From Nocardia alni (GTDB taxonomy: Bacteria; Actinomycetota; Actinomycetes; Mycobacteriales; Mycobacteriaceae): DNA of 61,195 nucleotides. Location of the stretch: NCBI RefSeq assembly GCF_019038435.1, contig NZ_JAGPOX010000045.1, positions 1 to 61,195 of the forward strand, read 5' to 3'. The stretch's first letter is position 1. The number at the start of each line of letters is the position of its first letter. The position numbers and the translations under genes are program-made. Below the pieces are notes generated by a model that saw only the letters and a program-made list of their open reading frames with translations, had not been told where the DNA came from and searched no databases. Below are positions 1 to 9,837 of the stretch, one piece after another.

Positions 1-2085
1 CTCCCACCCAACGGAACCCGCATCTTCGACACCCGCCGCGTAGACCCGAACGACCCCGACTCGGCCCTCCTGAGTGACACCGACGGCAGCACAGCCGTAC
101 CGCGGACAGCGGATACGGCAACCGACCACGCGCCAACCCCCGACGCCAGAACCTCGAGTACGACTCCAACGACCACCACCAATCGGACCGCACTGAACCA
201 CAGCGCACCGACCACAGCGCACTCCACCATCGCGAATCGGCCCGCTCCAAATGACGGCGCGCCAACCACACCCGATTCCAGCACACCTGCCGAACCGGCT
301 CCCGACCACTCGAGCGCCGCCGCTTCATCGCGATCGGCCTCGGCGACGAATCAGGCTCCGGGCAAACCCCTCTCGCAAGACAACATGGCGACCGACACTC
401 CGCCGCACCCGATTACAGGTAGCGCATCTGGTCCCGGTACGGCTGCCGCCCCGCAGACCGGCGCCAATGCCGCGAATCGAACCGCACGCGCGTCAACCAC
501 CCGGGACACCGACACTGGCACATGGAGTAAGAATTCGACGACTACCGCCAATCTGACCGCATCCAACGAGAGCGCGCCGCCCACCGCTGATTCCGGTGCT
601 GCGATTCCAACCGCCCCAAGTGATGATGTGCCGCCCACCGGGGATCACACCGCACCTGCCGGCCCGAAATCCGCCGACTCGAGGCCCGCCGCCCGACCGC
701 GAAGTGCCTCGGTGCAAGCCGTGAACCAAACGCTCGGCGAACTCCACGCATGGGACAACGCAACAACTGATACTTCACCGCACCCGATATCGGGCAGGGC
801 ATCTGGTCCCGGTGCGGCAGACGACCCGCACACCGCACTCAACGATGCCGCACCGCCCATAGCCGATTCCAGTTCACATGCCGGGGCGGATCCCCACAAC
901 TCGATCGCCACCGCTCGACCGCGAATGGCCTTGGCGCCGAAGGTGAATCAGACGTCCGTTGATACGGCCGCCGACCCGGAGGCCAGCGCCGACACCGCGA
1001 ATCGAACCGCACTCGACGACGGCGCGTCGACTTCGGCGGACTCCGGCGCGGCCGACGACTCGAGCCCCGCCGCCCGATCGCCGATGACCTTGGCGCAGGC
1101 GGTGAATCAAACGCTCGGTGAACTGCTCGCGCGGGATAGCGATGTGCTGGTCTTCGGGGAGGATGTCGGGCGTAAGGGTGGGGTGTACGGCGTGACCAAG
1201 GGGCTGCAGCGGCGGTTCGGGGCGCGGCGGGTGTTCGATACGCTGCTGGATGAGCAGAGTGTGCTGGGGACCGCGCTGGGAGCGGGACTGGCCGGATTCG
1301 TGCCGGTCCCGGAGATTCAGTACCTGGCCTATGTGCACAATGCGCTGGATCAGATCCGGGGTGAGGCGGCCAGCCTCCAGTTCTTCTCCGGCGGCCGATA
1401 TCGCAATCCGATGGTCGTGCGCATCGCCTCGTATGCCTACCAGCGGGGGTTCGGTGGACACTTTCACAACGACAATTCCGTTGCGGCCCTGCGGGATATC
1501 CCCGGCCTGGTGATCGCCTCCCCCGCCAGGGCAGACGACGCCGCGGCCATGCTGCGCACTTGCGTATCCGCCGCCCGGGTCGACGGCCGCGTCTGCGTCT
1601 ACCTCGAGCCGATCGCCCTCTACCACACCCGAGACCTCTACGAATCCGGCGACGATGCCTGGCTCGCGGAGCCCTCGACCGAGCCCGTCGACATCGGCCG
1701 GGCCCGAATCCACGGCTCGGGAACCGATCTGCTCATCGTCACCTTCGGCAACGGCGTCCCGATGAGCCTGCGCGCGGCACACCGACTGTCCGAGAAGGGA
1801 ATCCACACACGCGTGCTCGACCTCCGCTGGCTCGCACCGCTTCCCGTCGAGGACCTGCTCACCCACGCCCGCACCACCGGCCGCGTCCTGATCGCCGACG
1901 AGACCCGCCGCACCGGAGGTGTCTCCGAATCACTCTGCGCCACCCTCGTAGACGCCGGTTTCACCGGCCCCCTCGCCCGCGTCACCAGCGAAGACACCTT
2001 CGTACCCCTGGGCCCCGCAACCGCTGCGGTCCTGTTGGACGAGACCAGCATCGAAACCGCCGCGACCAAACTCATCGCGGGGTGA
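1..2085 (+). CDS. 2-oxo acid dehydrogenase E1 component, beta (transketolase-like) region, 5' end outside window
   Basis: The frame is open from base 1 to the stop at 2083, so the N-terminus lies outside the window. The last ~335 codons (from about 1081) are a full E1-beta/transketolase pyrimidine plus C-terminal module: FGEDVGRKGG, DTLLDEQSVLG, PEIQYLAYVHNALDQI, and a C-terminal swivel domain with LIVTFGNGV, DLRWLAPLP and DETRRTGG. E1-beta pairs with a ThDP-binding E1-alpha to decarboxylate pyruvate or branched-chain 2-oxo acids and pass the acyl group to lipoyl-E2. Actinobacteria often fuse alpha and beta in one chain. The open upstream frame suggests such a fusion, but the alpha part is not visible. 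Between about codons 25 and 360 lies a Pro/Thr/Ala/Asp-rich low-complexity linker built of degenerate repeats, far longer than a usual alpha-beta linker. The downstream neighbour is a palindromic repeat 9 nt past the stop. The fold is certain; the substrate is not. Confidence 0.85.
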   Translation, partial: LPPNGTRIFDTRRVDPNDPDSALLSDTDGSTAVPRTADTATDHAPTPDARTSSTTPTTTTNRTALNHSAPTTAHSTIANRPAPNDGAPTTPDSSTPAEPAPDHSSAAASSRSASATNQAPGKPLSQDNMATDTPPHPITGSASGPGTAAAPQTGANAANRTARASTTRDTDTGTWSKNSTTTANLTASNESAPPTADSGAAIPTAPSDDVPPTGDHTAPAGPKSADSRPAARPRSASVQAVNQTLGELHAWDNATTDTSPHPISGRASGPGAADDPHTALNDAAPPIADSSSHAGADPHNSIATARPRMALAPKVNQTSVDTAADPEASADTANRTALDDGASTSADSGAADDSSPAARSPMTLAQAVNQTLGELLARDSDVLVFGEDVGRKGGVYGVTKGLQRRFGARRVFDTLLDEQSVLGTALGAGLAGFVPVPEIQYLAYVHNALDQIRGEAASLQFFSGGRYRNPMVVRIASYAYQRGFGGHFHNDNSVAALRDIPGLVIASPARADDAAAMLRTCVSAARVDGRVCVYLEPIALYHTRDLYESGDDAWLAEPSTEPVDIGRARIHGSGTDLLIVTFGNGVPMSLRAAHRLSEKGIHTRVLDLRWLAPLPVEDLLTHARTTGRVLIADETRRTGGVSESLCATLVDAGFTGPLARVTSEDTFVPLGPATAAVLLDETSIETAATKLIAG
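172..1137 (+). repeat. Degenerate repeats in the E1 linker, including copies of the E1-beta start
   Basis: Two interleaved protein-level repeats are visible. One resembles NRTALNDGAPPTADSG and recurs near 172, 235, 475, 553, 831 and 1003. The other resembles the true start of the E1-beta domain (PMTLAQAVNQTLGELLARD, 1081-1137). It recurs as ARPRSASVQAVNQTLGELH near 689, as ARPRMALAPKVNQTS near 912 and, weakly, as SRSASATNQAP near 331. HPITGSASGPG and HPISGRASGPG (near 406 and 781) form a third pair. The frame is kept throughout, so the repeats are translated. They look like serial duplication of the linker and beta-domain border followed by divergence. Confidence 0.75.
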
Positions 2086-2094
2086 GGTCGCCGG

Positions 2095-2174
2095 ACCGGC
2101 CTATCGCTGCATTCTTCGGCCTCAAAAGTCCGGTTTCCGACGAATCGACCGCAAGAATGCAGCGGGAGGCCGGT
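2095..2174. repeat. Palindromic post-stop repeat, copy A
   Basis: The left arm 2095-2116 contains CCGGCCTATCGCTGCATTCT. The right arm 2153-2174 contains AGAATGCAGCGGGAGGCCGG. The arms pair at 20 of 22 positions around a ~36-nt centre that includes GGTTTCCG. The element starts 9 nt after the E1 stop codon. Related copies are at 38703, 56729 and 56895. It could act as a transcription terminator or mRNA 3'-stabiliser, or be a REP/MITE-like mobile remnant; only the structure and the recurrence are seen directly. Confidence 0.8.
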
Positions 2175-2189
2175 TCTCGCACCCACACC

Positions 2190-2426
2190 TCATCCTGGCA
2201 TGGGTGCGCCTCGGCGGGCCGACGGGAGCGGCTGCGTGACGGCGGGTAGTGGCCGTACCTGCGGCTGAAGTTGCCGGGATGGCGGCTGGGAGCGGAATGC
2301 CATGACGCCCAACAGGATCAGCAGGATCGCGGCGGCGGCACCGGCGAACATCCGAAGAAATCTCGGCCATGACAAGCGATGCCGATCCATCGGGAAGTCC
2401 GGATCGGTGGCCGGTTCGGTGTGCAT
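2190..2426 (-). CDS. Small single-pass membrane protein, unknown function
   Basis: A 78-residue protein with a short charged N-terminus (MHTEPATDPDFPMDRHRL), one hydrophobic segment at about residues 24-43 (GAAAAILLILLGVMAF) and a Pro/Arg/Gln-rich tail. An alternative GTG start at 2510 overlaps the stop of the upstream P450 gene as GTGA and would add 28 residues, so the two genes may be translationally coupled. Topology suggests a cytoplasmic N-terminus and an external tail. I do not recognise a family. The position downstream of a P450 on the same strand suggests co-expression, but no role can be assigned. Its 3' end lies 16 nt from palindromic repeat copy A. Confidence 0.5.
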   Translation of the reverse strand: MHTEPATDPDFPMDRHRLSWPRFLRMFAGAAAAILLILLGVMAFRSQPPSRQLQPQVRPLPAVTQPLPSARRGAPMPG

Positions 2427-2506
2427 GTCGGCGCGCCCGCTATCCGTGTTACGGATCGGTTGCAGCGTCAACAAACCGCTTGCCCCGCGAACGAATCCCG
2501 GGCAGC

Positions 2507-3694
2507 TCACCGCAGGGTCACTGTGGTCGGCAGAGTCGCGAAGCCGCGGTTGTTCGAGGCGTGGATGCGGCGCATGCCGGCAGAGTCCAGCTCGAAGTCC
2601 GCGACGCGGGAAACGATTTCCTGCAACGCGATGCGCAGTTCCAGCAGGCCGAGGTTGGCACCCAGGCAGTGATGGCGGCCGCTGCCGAAGACCAGGGAGT
2701 CGCCGGTGTCACGGTCCAGATCGAACACGTCCGGGCGCTCGAAGACCTCCGGGTCGCGGTTGGCCGAGCCCGTGACGAGCAGGATGCGTGCGGCGGCCGG
2801 GATCCGCACCCCGTGCAGTTCGACCGGTTCGGTGGTGGTGCGCAGCAGCGTCTGACCGACCGGATCCCAGCGCATCGCCTCGTCGAGCCAGTCCTCGATC
2901 CGCGCGCCGTCGGTGGTCAGTACCTCCCGGCGCTGGTCGGGATGCTGCCACGCGCTGTGCCAGGCGTTCCCCAGCGTCAGCATCGTGGTCTCGATACCCG
3001 CACCGATCAGCAGGATCAGCACCCCGACGATCTCCTCCGGTGTGAGCCTGTCGTCGCCGTCGGCGGCGTCCAGCAGCCCGGACAGCAGATCGTCGGTGCG
3101 CCGCTGCGCGCGCTCGATCGTCAGATCGGTGTAGTAGCCGACCAGCGCCCCGACCGCCTGCATGGCCTCCGGCCGCAGATCGGTCGACTCGTCCTCGGTG
3201 TACATGATCTCCATGCCCAGCTTGCGGACCATATCGCGGTCGGCCTCGGGCACCCCGACCAACTCCGAGATCACCTCGGTCGGGAAGGGGCCGGCGAATT
3301 CGGACATCAAGTCGAAGGAACCGCGTTCGAGCAGCGGTTCCAGCAATCCGCGCGCGATCTCACGCAGCCGCGATTCGAGCGATTGCACCCGATGCTGGGT
3401 GAACGCGCGCGCCACCAGCCCGCGCAGGCGGGTGTGCTTGGGCGGATCCATCGCGACGAAGGAGAAGAACTGCTCGGCCTGCGGCCCCCAGAACGCCGGT
3501 TCCATCCGCATCCCGTTCGCGCTGGAAAACCGGTCGGAATCGCGCAAAGCGGTCAGCACGTCGCCATGCCGCGACAGCGCCCAGAAGTCGTCGGCCTCGT
3601 TCCGGAACACCGGCGCCTGCGTACGCAGCCGCTCATAATGCGGGTACGGGTCGTCGTGAACATCGAAATCGTATGGGCTGTACTGCAACTGCAT
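2507..3694 (-). CDS. Cytochrome P450
   Basis: A bacterial class I P450 of 395 residues, a typical length. Visible hallmarks are the I-helix oxygen-activation motif GAGIETT, the ExxR motif as EAMR in WLDEAMRWDPVG, and the heme-thiolate loop FGSGRHHCLGANLG with the proximal Cys. It would insert oxygen into an unknown substrate in the cytoplasm using electrons from ferredoxin/ferredoxin reductase; neither partner is encoded nearby. The ATG at 3694 (MQLQYSPYDFDVHDDPYP) is chosen over a GTG 15 nt upstream because GGAAGGG lies about 6 nt before it. A small membrane-protein gene follows directly, possibly overlapping. The divergent neighbour is an S-adenosyl-methyltransferase 128 bp away. Substrate specificity cannot be read from the sequence. 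Confidence 0.93.
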   Translation of the reverse strand: MQLQYSPYDFDVHDDPYPHYERLRTQAPVFRNEADDFWALSRHGDVLTALRDSDRFSSANGMRMEPAFWGPQAEQFFSFVAMDPPKHTRLRGLVARAFTQHRVQSLESRLREIARGLLEPLLERGSFDLMSEFAGPFPTEVISELVGVPEADRDMVRKLGMEIMYTEDESTDLRPEAMQAVGALVGYYTDLTIERAQRRTDDLLSGLLDAADGDDRLTPEEIVGVLILLIGAGIETTMLTLGNAWHSAWQHPDQRREVLTTDGARIEDWLDEAMRWDPVGQTLLRTTTEPVELHGVRIPAAARILLVTGSANRDPEVFERPDVFDLDRDTGDSLVFGSGRHHCLGANLGLLELRIALQEIVSRVADFELDSAGMRRIHASNNRGFATLPTTVTLR

Positions 3695-3822
3695 GGGTGA
3701 CCCTTCCACGCCGGTGCGGCCGCCGCGCCGGGACTATCCCGCCGAAAAGGGTGTGAGCCGGCCGCTACCGATTCACATTCCGAGCTGACATGATCAGATT
3801 AGTCGACAGGAAGAAGGACGTC

Positions 3823-4635
3823 GTGGACTCCGAATTCGCACCGGCAGGTATCGATGTCAATACCCCTCACCCGGCCCGCCGCTACGACTACTGGCTGGGT
3901 GGAGAGAACAATTTCGAGGCAGACCGGGAATCGGCCGAGGCCGTCGCCGAGGCGTTTCCCACCGTCCGTTTCGCCGCCCTGGAAAACCGCCGGTTCCTGC
4001 GGCGAGCGGTGTCCTACCTCACCGAAGAGGCCGGAGTCCGGCAGTTCCTCGATATCGGCGCCGGCCTACCCACCGCGGGCAATGTGCACGAGGTCGCGCA
4101 GGGCATCGCCCCCGAGTCACGCATCGTCTACGTCGACAACGACCCGATCGTGCTGATCCACGCCCGCACGCTGCTGAACAGCGCCTCCGAGGGCGCCACC
4201 GCATATCTCGACGCCGACCTCCACGACGCCGACAGCATCCTGTCCCATCCCGACCTGCACGCCACGCTGGACCTCGACAAGCCGGTCGCGTTGATGCTGG
4301 TGGCGGTCATGCATTTCATCACCGACGAGCACAAACCCTATGAGTTGGTCCGGCGCCTGCTGGAGCCGCTCGCCCCGGGCAGCTACCTGGTCATGACCCA
4401 CGCCACCGACGACCACCTCACTCAGGAGGACCTGGCCGAAACCCGAGAGGCCAACCAGCGCAGTGGAATTCCCTTTCAACTCCGCTCCACGACCGAATTC
4501 ACCAACTTCTTCACCGATCTGGAACTCGTCCCGCCCGGCATCAGCTCGGTGATGACCTGGCGGCCGGAGACCTGGCGCGCCCACCCCCGCCCCGAGGCGG
4601 TGTCGATGCTCGCAGGAGTCGCGCGGATCGATTGA
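3823..4635 (+). CDS. SAM-dependent methyltransferase of the DUF574 (S-adenosyl methyltransferase) family
   Basis: A 270-residue protein with the features of the actinobacterial DUF574/PF04672 family: an N-terminal HPARRYDYWLGGENNFEADR segment, a SAM-binding glycine motif as FLDIGAGLPTAGNVHEVA, an acidic post-strand-2 loop VYVDNDPIVLIHAR, and a later MLVAVMHFITDEHKP. These proteins are abundant as paralogues in Nocardia and Streptomyces; their methyl acceptors are mostly unknown. The GTG at 3823 is preferred because AAGAAGGAC sits just upstream; an in-frame ATG at 3790 would give 11 extra residues without a good ribosome site. It is divergent from the P450 gene. The stop is followed within 16 nt by a perfect 20-bp direct repeat and then a decayed amidohydrolase gene. 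Confidence 0.88.
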   Translation: MDSEFAPAGIDVNTPHPARRYDYWLGGENNFEADRESAEAVAEAFPTVRFAALENRRFLRRAVSYLTEEAGVRQFLDIGAGLPTAGNVHEVAQGIAPESRIVYVDNDPIVLIHARTLLNSASEGATAYLDADLHDADSILSHPDLHATLDLDKPVALMLVAVMHFITDEHKPYELVRRLLEPLAPGSYLVMTHATDDHLTQEDLAETREANQRSGIPFQLRSTTEFTNFFTDLELVPPGISSVMTWRPETWRAHPRPEAVSMLAGVARID

Positions 4636-4650
4636 GCCCAGCCGGATCCC

Positions 4651-4690
4651 CTGGTTGCCCCACACCGACGCTGGTTGCCCCACACCGACG
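4651..4690. repeat. Perfect tandem duplication of a 20-bp unit
   Basis: CTGGTTGCCCCACACCGACG occurs twice head to tail without mismatch, 16 nt downstream of the methyltransferase stop. The lack of divergence suggests a recent slippage or microhomology event. Confidence 0.9.
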
Positions 4691-4949
4691 GACGTTGGGT
4701 AGCGCTCCCACCGCATCGACAGCCTCGTCGCCACACCCGACTTCCTCTGCACTGTCGGGTGTCTACCGCGTGCTCGATCATGCCCGCGAAAACTTCTACC
4801 TACACACCGGATCCGATTACATAGCGTCCACGCATCACCCGGTGATACTGACCGATCACCACATCGACGCCGAACACAATGTCGCGCGGGCACCCAGTCG
4901 TACGCCGGATATTCCAATGCCCGACAGTCCGCAGACGTATCAGGCGTGC

Positions 4950-5245
4950 GGCGAGCCTCTGGTACAGGTATCGATCCGGCGGTGGCGTCGAGCTGTCCAG
5001 CCGGGCAACCAAGATACTCGACCGATCGATGACATTGATGTCGGCCTTCTTGACCACTGCGATCGTGCCGCGGTAGTCGAGACCGAAGAGTTCGGCGGTA
5101 TCGTGCGACTGCTTGCGAATAAGGCATTCGAGCAGGTGCTTTCGGCCACGCGCCGATCGCGGGCCCAATGGGTCGGCAGAACGGTGGACAGCCCGTGGAC
5201 TCCGCCCGAATGGGTACCCGAAGCGATGAAGTGTTGTGGTAACAC
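4950..5245 (-). pseudogene. Decayed C-terminal fragment of a D-aminoacylase/N-acyl-D-amino-acid deacylase-type amidohydrolase
   Basis: Read on the minus strand, one frame (about 5218-5150) gives GGVHGLSTVLPTHWARDR. After an apparent one-base loss, the next frame (5150-5013) gives RGRKHLLECLIRKQSHDT, AELFGLDYRGTIAVVKKAD and INVID. In order, this is the C-terminal part of the amidohydrolase family that removes N-acyl groups from D-amino acids (THW.RD, RKQ..DTA..FGL.DRG, G..ADI.V.D). No continuous frame carries the remainder, and the metal-binding N-terminal barrel is absent. The rest of the gene-poor 4636-5302 interval shows nothing else recognisable except a 20-bp duplication and a hairpin. 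The family match is from memory. Confidence 0.6.
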
Positions 5246-5247
5246 AT

Positions 5248-5280
5248 CGGCCCGGCCGCGCACGCAGCGCGACCGGGCCG
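5248..5280 (-). terminator. Strong GC hairpin after tpiA
   Basis: CGGCCCGG and CCGGGCCG form an 8-bp outer stem, continued inside by CGCGC/GCGCG around a TGCGT-type loop. It begins 23 nt past the tpiA stop. There is no U-tract on the tpiA strand, so it would be an actinobacterial-type hairpin terminator, or a barrier between tpiA and the decayed gene. Confidence 0.6.
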
Positions 5281-5302
5281 AAAAGTGTTGTACCGCAGCC
5301 AG

Positions 5303-6088
<786 letters not shown>

Positions 6089-6091
6089 GGA

Positions 6092-7303
6092 TCAGTCCTC
6101 CAGTACCGCGATGCCGGGAAGTTCCTTGCCCTCCAGATACTCCAGCGACGCACCGCCGCCGGTGGAGATGTGCGAGAAACCGTCCTCGGGCAGGCCCAGG
6201 CTACGCACCGCCGCGGCCGAGTCACCGCCACCGACCACCGTGAACGCACCCTTCTCGGTGGCCTTCACGATCGCCTCGGCGACGCCGCGGGTCCCGTCGG
6301 CGAAGTTCTCGAACTCGAACACGCCCATCGGGCCGTTCCAGAACACCGTCCTGGCCTCGGTCAGCAGCGCCGAGAACCGCCGCACCGACTTCGGGCCGAT
6401 GTCCAGCCCCATCCAGCCGTCGGGAATCTCGGTGGCGGGCACGGTCTTCGAATCCGCGTCGGCCGCGAACTTGTCGGCCGCGACGATATCCACCGGCAGA
6501 TGGATGACATCGTAGAACCGGTCCAGCAGATCCTTGCAGGTATCGATCATCTCTTCCTGCAACAGCGAGGTGCCCACCGAAATCCCTTGCGCCGCAAGGA
6601 AGGTGAAGCACATGCCGCCGCCGATGACCAGCGTGTCGACCTTCGGGGCCAAGGCCTCGATGACCGCCAGCTTGTCCGAGACCTTCGAACCGCCGAGCAC
6701 GACCGCGTACGGCCGCTCGGTCTCGGTGGTCAGCTTGCGGAGCACCTGCACCTCGGCCGCGACCAGGGTGCCCGCGTAGTGCGGCAGCAGCTGGGCCACG
6801 TCGTACACGGAGGCCTGCTTGCGGTGCACCACACCGAAGCCGTCGGAGACGAATGCGCCGTCATCGCCGACCAGTTCGACCAGCGCACGGGCCAGCTTGC
6901 CGCGTTCGGCATCGTCCTTGCTGGTCTCGCGGGGGTCGAAGCGGATGTTCTCCAGCAGCAGCACGTCACCGTCGGTGAGGCCCTCGGAGCGGGCCAGGGC
7001 GTCCTGCCCGACCACGTCGCCGGCGAGCTGGACGTTGCGCCCCAGCTCTTCGGCCAGCTTCGCCGCGACCGGGGCCAGCGACAGCTTCGGGTCCGGTTCG
7101 CCCTTCGGACGGCCCAGATGCGCGGTGAGCACCACCTTCGCGCCGGCCTCGACCAGCGCTTTGATGGTGGGCACCGACGCGATGATGCGGCCCTGGTCGG
7201 TGATGACCCCGTTGTCCAAGGGGACGTTCAGGTCGGAGCGCACCAGGACGCCCCGACCCTCGACACCCTCGTTCAGGAGGTCCTGAAGTGTCTTTACCGC
7301 CAT
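6092..7303 (-). CDS. pgk: Phosphoglycerate kinase
   Basis: Transfers the acyl phosphate of 1,3-bisphosphoglycerate to ADP. The 403-residue length is normal. Motifs include RSDLNVPLDNG near the N-terminus, HLGRPKGEPDP (substrate-binding basic patch), VLGGSKVSDKLAVIE (nucleotide domain), and the C-terminal GGGDSAAAVRSLG and ISTGGGASLEYLEG. The start at ATG 7303 (MAVKTLQDLL) is 5 nt after the gap stop; an upstream in-frame start would read into gap and is rejected. It is the middle gene of the gap-pgk-tpiA operon. Confidence 0.98.
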   Translation of the reverse strand: MAVKTLQDLLNEGVEGRGVLVRSDLNVPLDNGVITDQGRIIASVPTIKALVEAGAKVVLTAHLGRPKGEPDPKLSLAPVAAKLAEELGRNVQLAGDVVGQDALARSEGLTDGDVLLLENIRFDPRETSKDDAERGKLARALVELVGDDGAFVSDGFGVVHRKQASVYDVAQLLPHYAGTLVAAEVQVLRKLTTETERPYAVVLGGSKVSDKLAVIEALAPKVDTLVIGGGMCFTFLAAQGISVGTSLLQEEMIDTCKDLLDRFYDVIHLPVDIVAADKFAADADSKTVPATEIPDGWMGLDIGPKSVRRFSALLTEARTVFWNGPMGVFEFENFADGTRGVAEAIVKATEKGAFTVVGGGDSAAAVRSLGLPEDGFSHISTGGGASLEYLEGKELPGIAVLED

Positions 7304-7308
7304 GTTGT

Positions 7309-8328
<1,020 letters not shown>

Positions 8329-8625
8329 GTTATCGCTCCTCAGTTTTCAAGCGGATTCGTTCCGTTGCGGTTCCACCCTAATGCCCAGCGTTTACCTCAC
8401 AGACAGGCCCCTGCCGCTATGCGAATGCGGCGTGTCACCCATCCTTGCCCGGCGTGTCGGACGCATTCGGCCCCGAACTTCAGCGGCCTGCCCGGCCAGA
8501 AGTTCGGATCCGACAGCGGATGACTACCGAGCTGAGGACAAAGTACCCGAAGCGGCCCGATCCGACGAGACGGAAGCCGCCGCGACACAGGAGGTTTCAT
8601 GTCGCGACGGCAACCGGTCGGTCGC

Positions 8626-9030
8626 TTATTGCTCGCGGCTGCTTCCTCCGCGAATATCGAGTGCCCGAATGAGGAGATCCTTCACCTCGGCGAAGTTCTC
8701 CTCCGTAGAACGCCGGAAGTCCTGCAGCTCCCGCAGACTCCCATCGATCCGATCGAACCGCACACGACTATCTTTCTGATGCTCAGCGAGCCGCAAGCCT
8801 AAAGAGTTGGTCAACTCCCTCTGGAGGTCCGCTGCCTTCTCGACCCCGTCGAACCGCTGATCCATCGCATCGAGCCGCCGGTCGATCCCGTCGAACCGCC
8901 GGTCGATCCCGTCGAACCGCGCACGATTCTCTGTCTGGTTCTCAGCGACCCTCAACCCGAGAGAATTGGTCAATTCGCGCTGGAGATCAGCCTTTCTCTC
9001 GAGCCGATCCAGCCGCTCATCGGTCTTCAT
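8626..9030 (-). CDS. Coiled-coil protein, paralogue of the neighbouring 9079-9768 product
   Basis: A 134-residue, almost wholly helical and charged protein. The ATG at 9030 (MKTDERLDRLERKADLQ) is preferred to the codon at 9060 because GGGGGAG lies about 6 nt before it. It contains the segment DLQRELTNSLGLR twice, near residues 15-27 and 66-78, separated by short-period repeats (RFDGIDRRFDGIDRRLDAMD) typical of a heptad coiled coil. Its C-terminal ~65 residues (SLGLRLAEHQKDSR, then STEENFAEVKDLL) align with the C-terminus of the gene 48 nt upstream, so it may have arisen by duplication of that gene's 3' end. No signal peptide, membrane segment or known family is visible; function unknown. Confidence 0.7.
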   Translation of the reverse strand: MKTDERLDRLERKADLQRELTNSLGLRVAENQTENRARFDGIDRRFDGIDRRLDAMDQRFDGVEKAADLQRELTNSLGLRLAEHQKDSRVRFDRIDGSLRELQDFRRSTEENFAEVKDLLIRALDIRGGSSREQ

Positions 9031-9078
9031 CTCGAACTCCCCCAATCGTATGTTCATCATGTCGGGCCGATCGGTCGC

Positions 9079-9768
9079 TCAGTCCTCGTCACCGCCCGCG
9101 TCGCGGCTGCCTGGATCCAGCAGACCCCTGAGCTCCGCGAAGTTTCCTTCTGTGGAGTGCTCGAAGACCCGCAAATCACGCAGATTCTTATCGATCCAGG
9201 TGAACCTGTCCCGGCTGTCGTCCTGGTGCTCCGCGAATCGCTGACCGAGCGAGTTGGTCAGCTCCCGTTGAATGTTTGCCTTCGTCTGGAGCTGATCACA
9301 ACTCGCCAAGACCTGACCGAACTTCTTCTCGGCCCTCAGATCCAACCGATCCACCTTGGAATCGAGCTTGTCGAACCGATCCTCGGTCCTCAGTTCGAGC
9401 CGATCGAACCGCTTGTCGATCTCATTGAACCGATCGTCGAACCGATCCAGCCGGGCTTCCATCCGAGCCGACCGTTCATCCATCTCGTTCAGCCGACCAT
9501 CCACCTGGTCGAATCGCTGATCCACCAGATCGAACCGACGGTCCATCAGCTCGAACCGACCATTCACCAGCTCGGTCATCGTTTCGAACCGACTGTCCAT
9601 CTGGTCGGTCATAATTTCGAACCGCCGGCCCATCAGCTCGAACCGGCCGTTCATCTGATCAACGATCTGGACCAGGGTGGCGTTGATCGTGGTCAGCGCC
9701 GACTTGATGTCGGTGCGGTCCTCTTCCAACGCCGTCACCCGGCCTTCCAGTACTGCCATTGTTGTCAC
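9079..9768 (-). CDS. Long coiled-coil repeat protein, unknown function
   Basis: A 229-residue soluble protein dominated by seven-residue repeats of the type RFDLVDQRFDQVDGRLNEMD between about residues 35 and 150. These predict a long coiled coil that probably oligomerises. The C-terminal ~65 residues (NIQRELTNSLGQRFAEHQ, STEGNFAELRGLL) recur in the downstream gene. The GTG start at 9768 is backed by GGGAGGG about 8 nt upstream; the ATG three codons later is an alternative. Two GAAATTTC palindromes lie about 70-100 bp upstream. Proteins of this look are generic 'coiled-coil' annotations; scaffold or adaptor roles would be guesswork. Both genes interrupt the conserved whiA to gap interval. Confidence 0.8.
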   Translation of the reverse strand: MTTMAVLEGRVTALEEDRTDIKSALTTINATLVQIVDQMNGRFELMGRRFEIMTDQMDSRFETMTELVNGRFELMDRRFDLVDQRFDQVDGRLNEMDERSARMEARLDRFDDRFNEIDKRFDRLELRTEDRFDKLDSKVDRLDLRAEKKFGQVLASCDQLQTKANIQRELTNSLGQRFAEHQDDSRDRFTWIDKNLRDLRVFEHSTEGNFAELRGLLDPGSRDAGGDED

Positions 9769-9837
9769 AGTGCGTCCCTCCCTGCTTCGTTGTCACTTAC
9801 AACGACGAAGCTAGCGCACCGCAACCATCGACACGCA

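Noticed and set aside
874..1866. Long minus-strand open frame opposite the E1 gene, and similar long frames opposite P450, fmt, Pls, uvrC and pgk
   Set aside because: In high-GC DNA antisense frames of real genes stay open; these lack family motifs and have Arg/Gly/His-rich, unnatural composition.
2369..3700. 443-residue plus-strand frame antisense to the P450 gene
   Set aside because: It mirrors the P450 gene, whose heme, I-helix and ExxR motifs are unambiguous.
8397..8600. 67-residue minus-strand frame upstream of gap
   Set aside because: Biased composition and no ribosome site; more likely promoter DNA of the gap operon.
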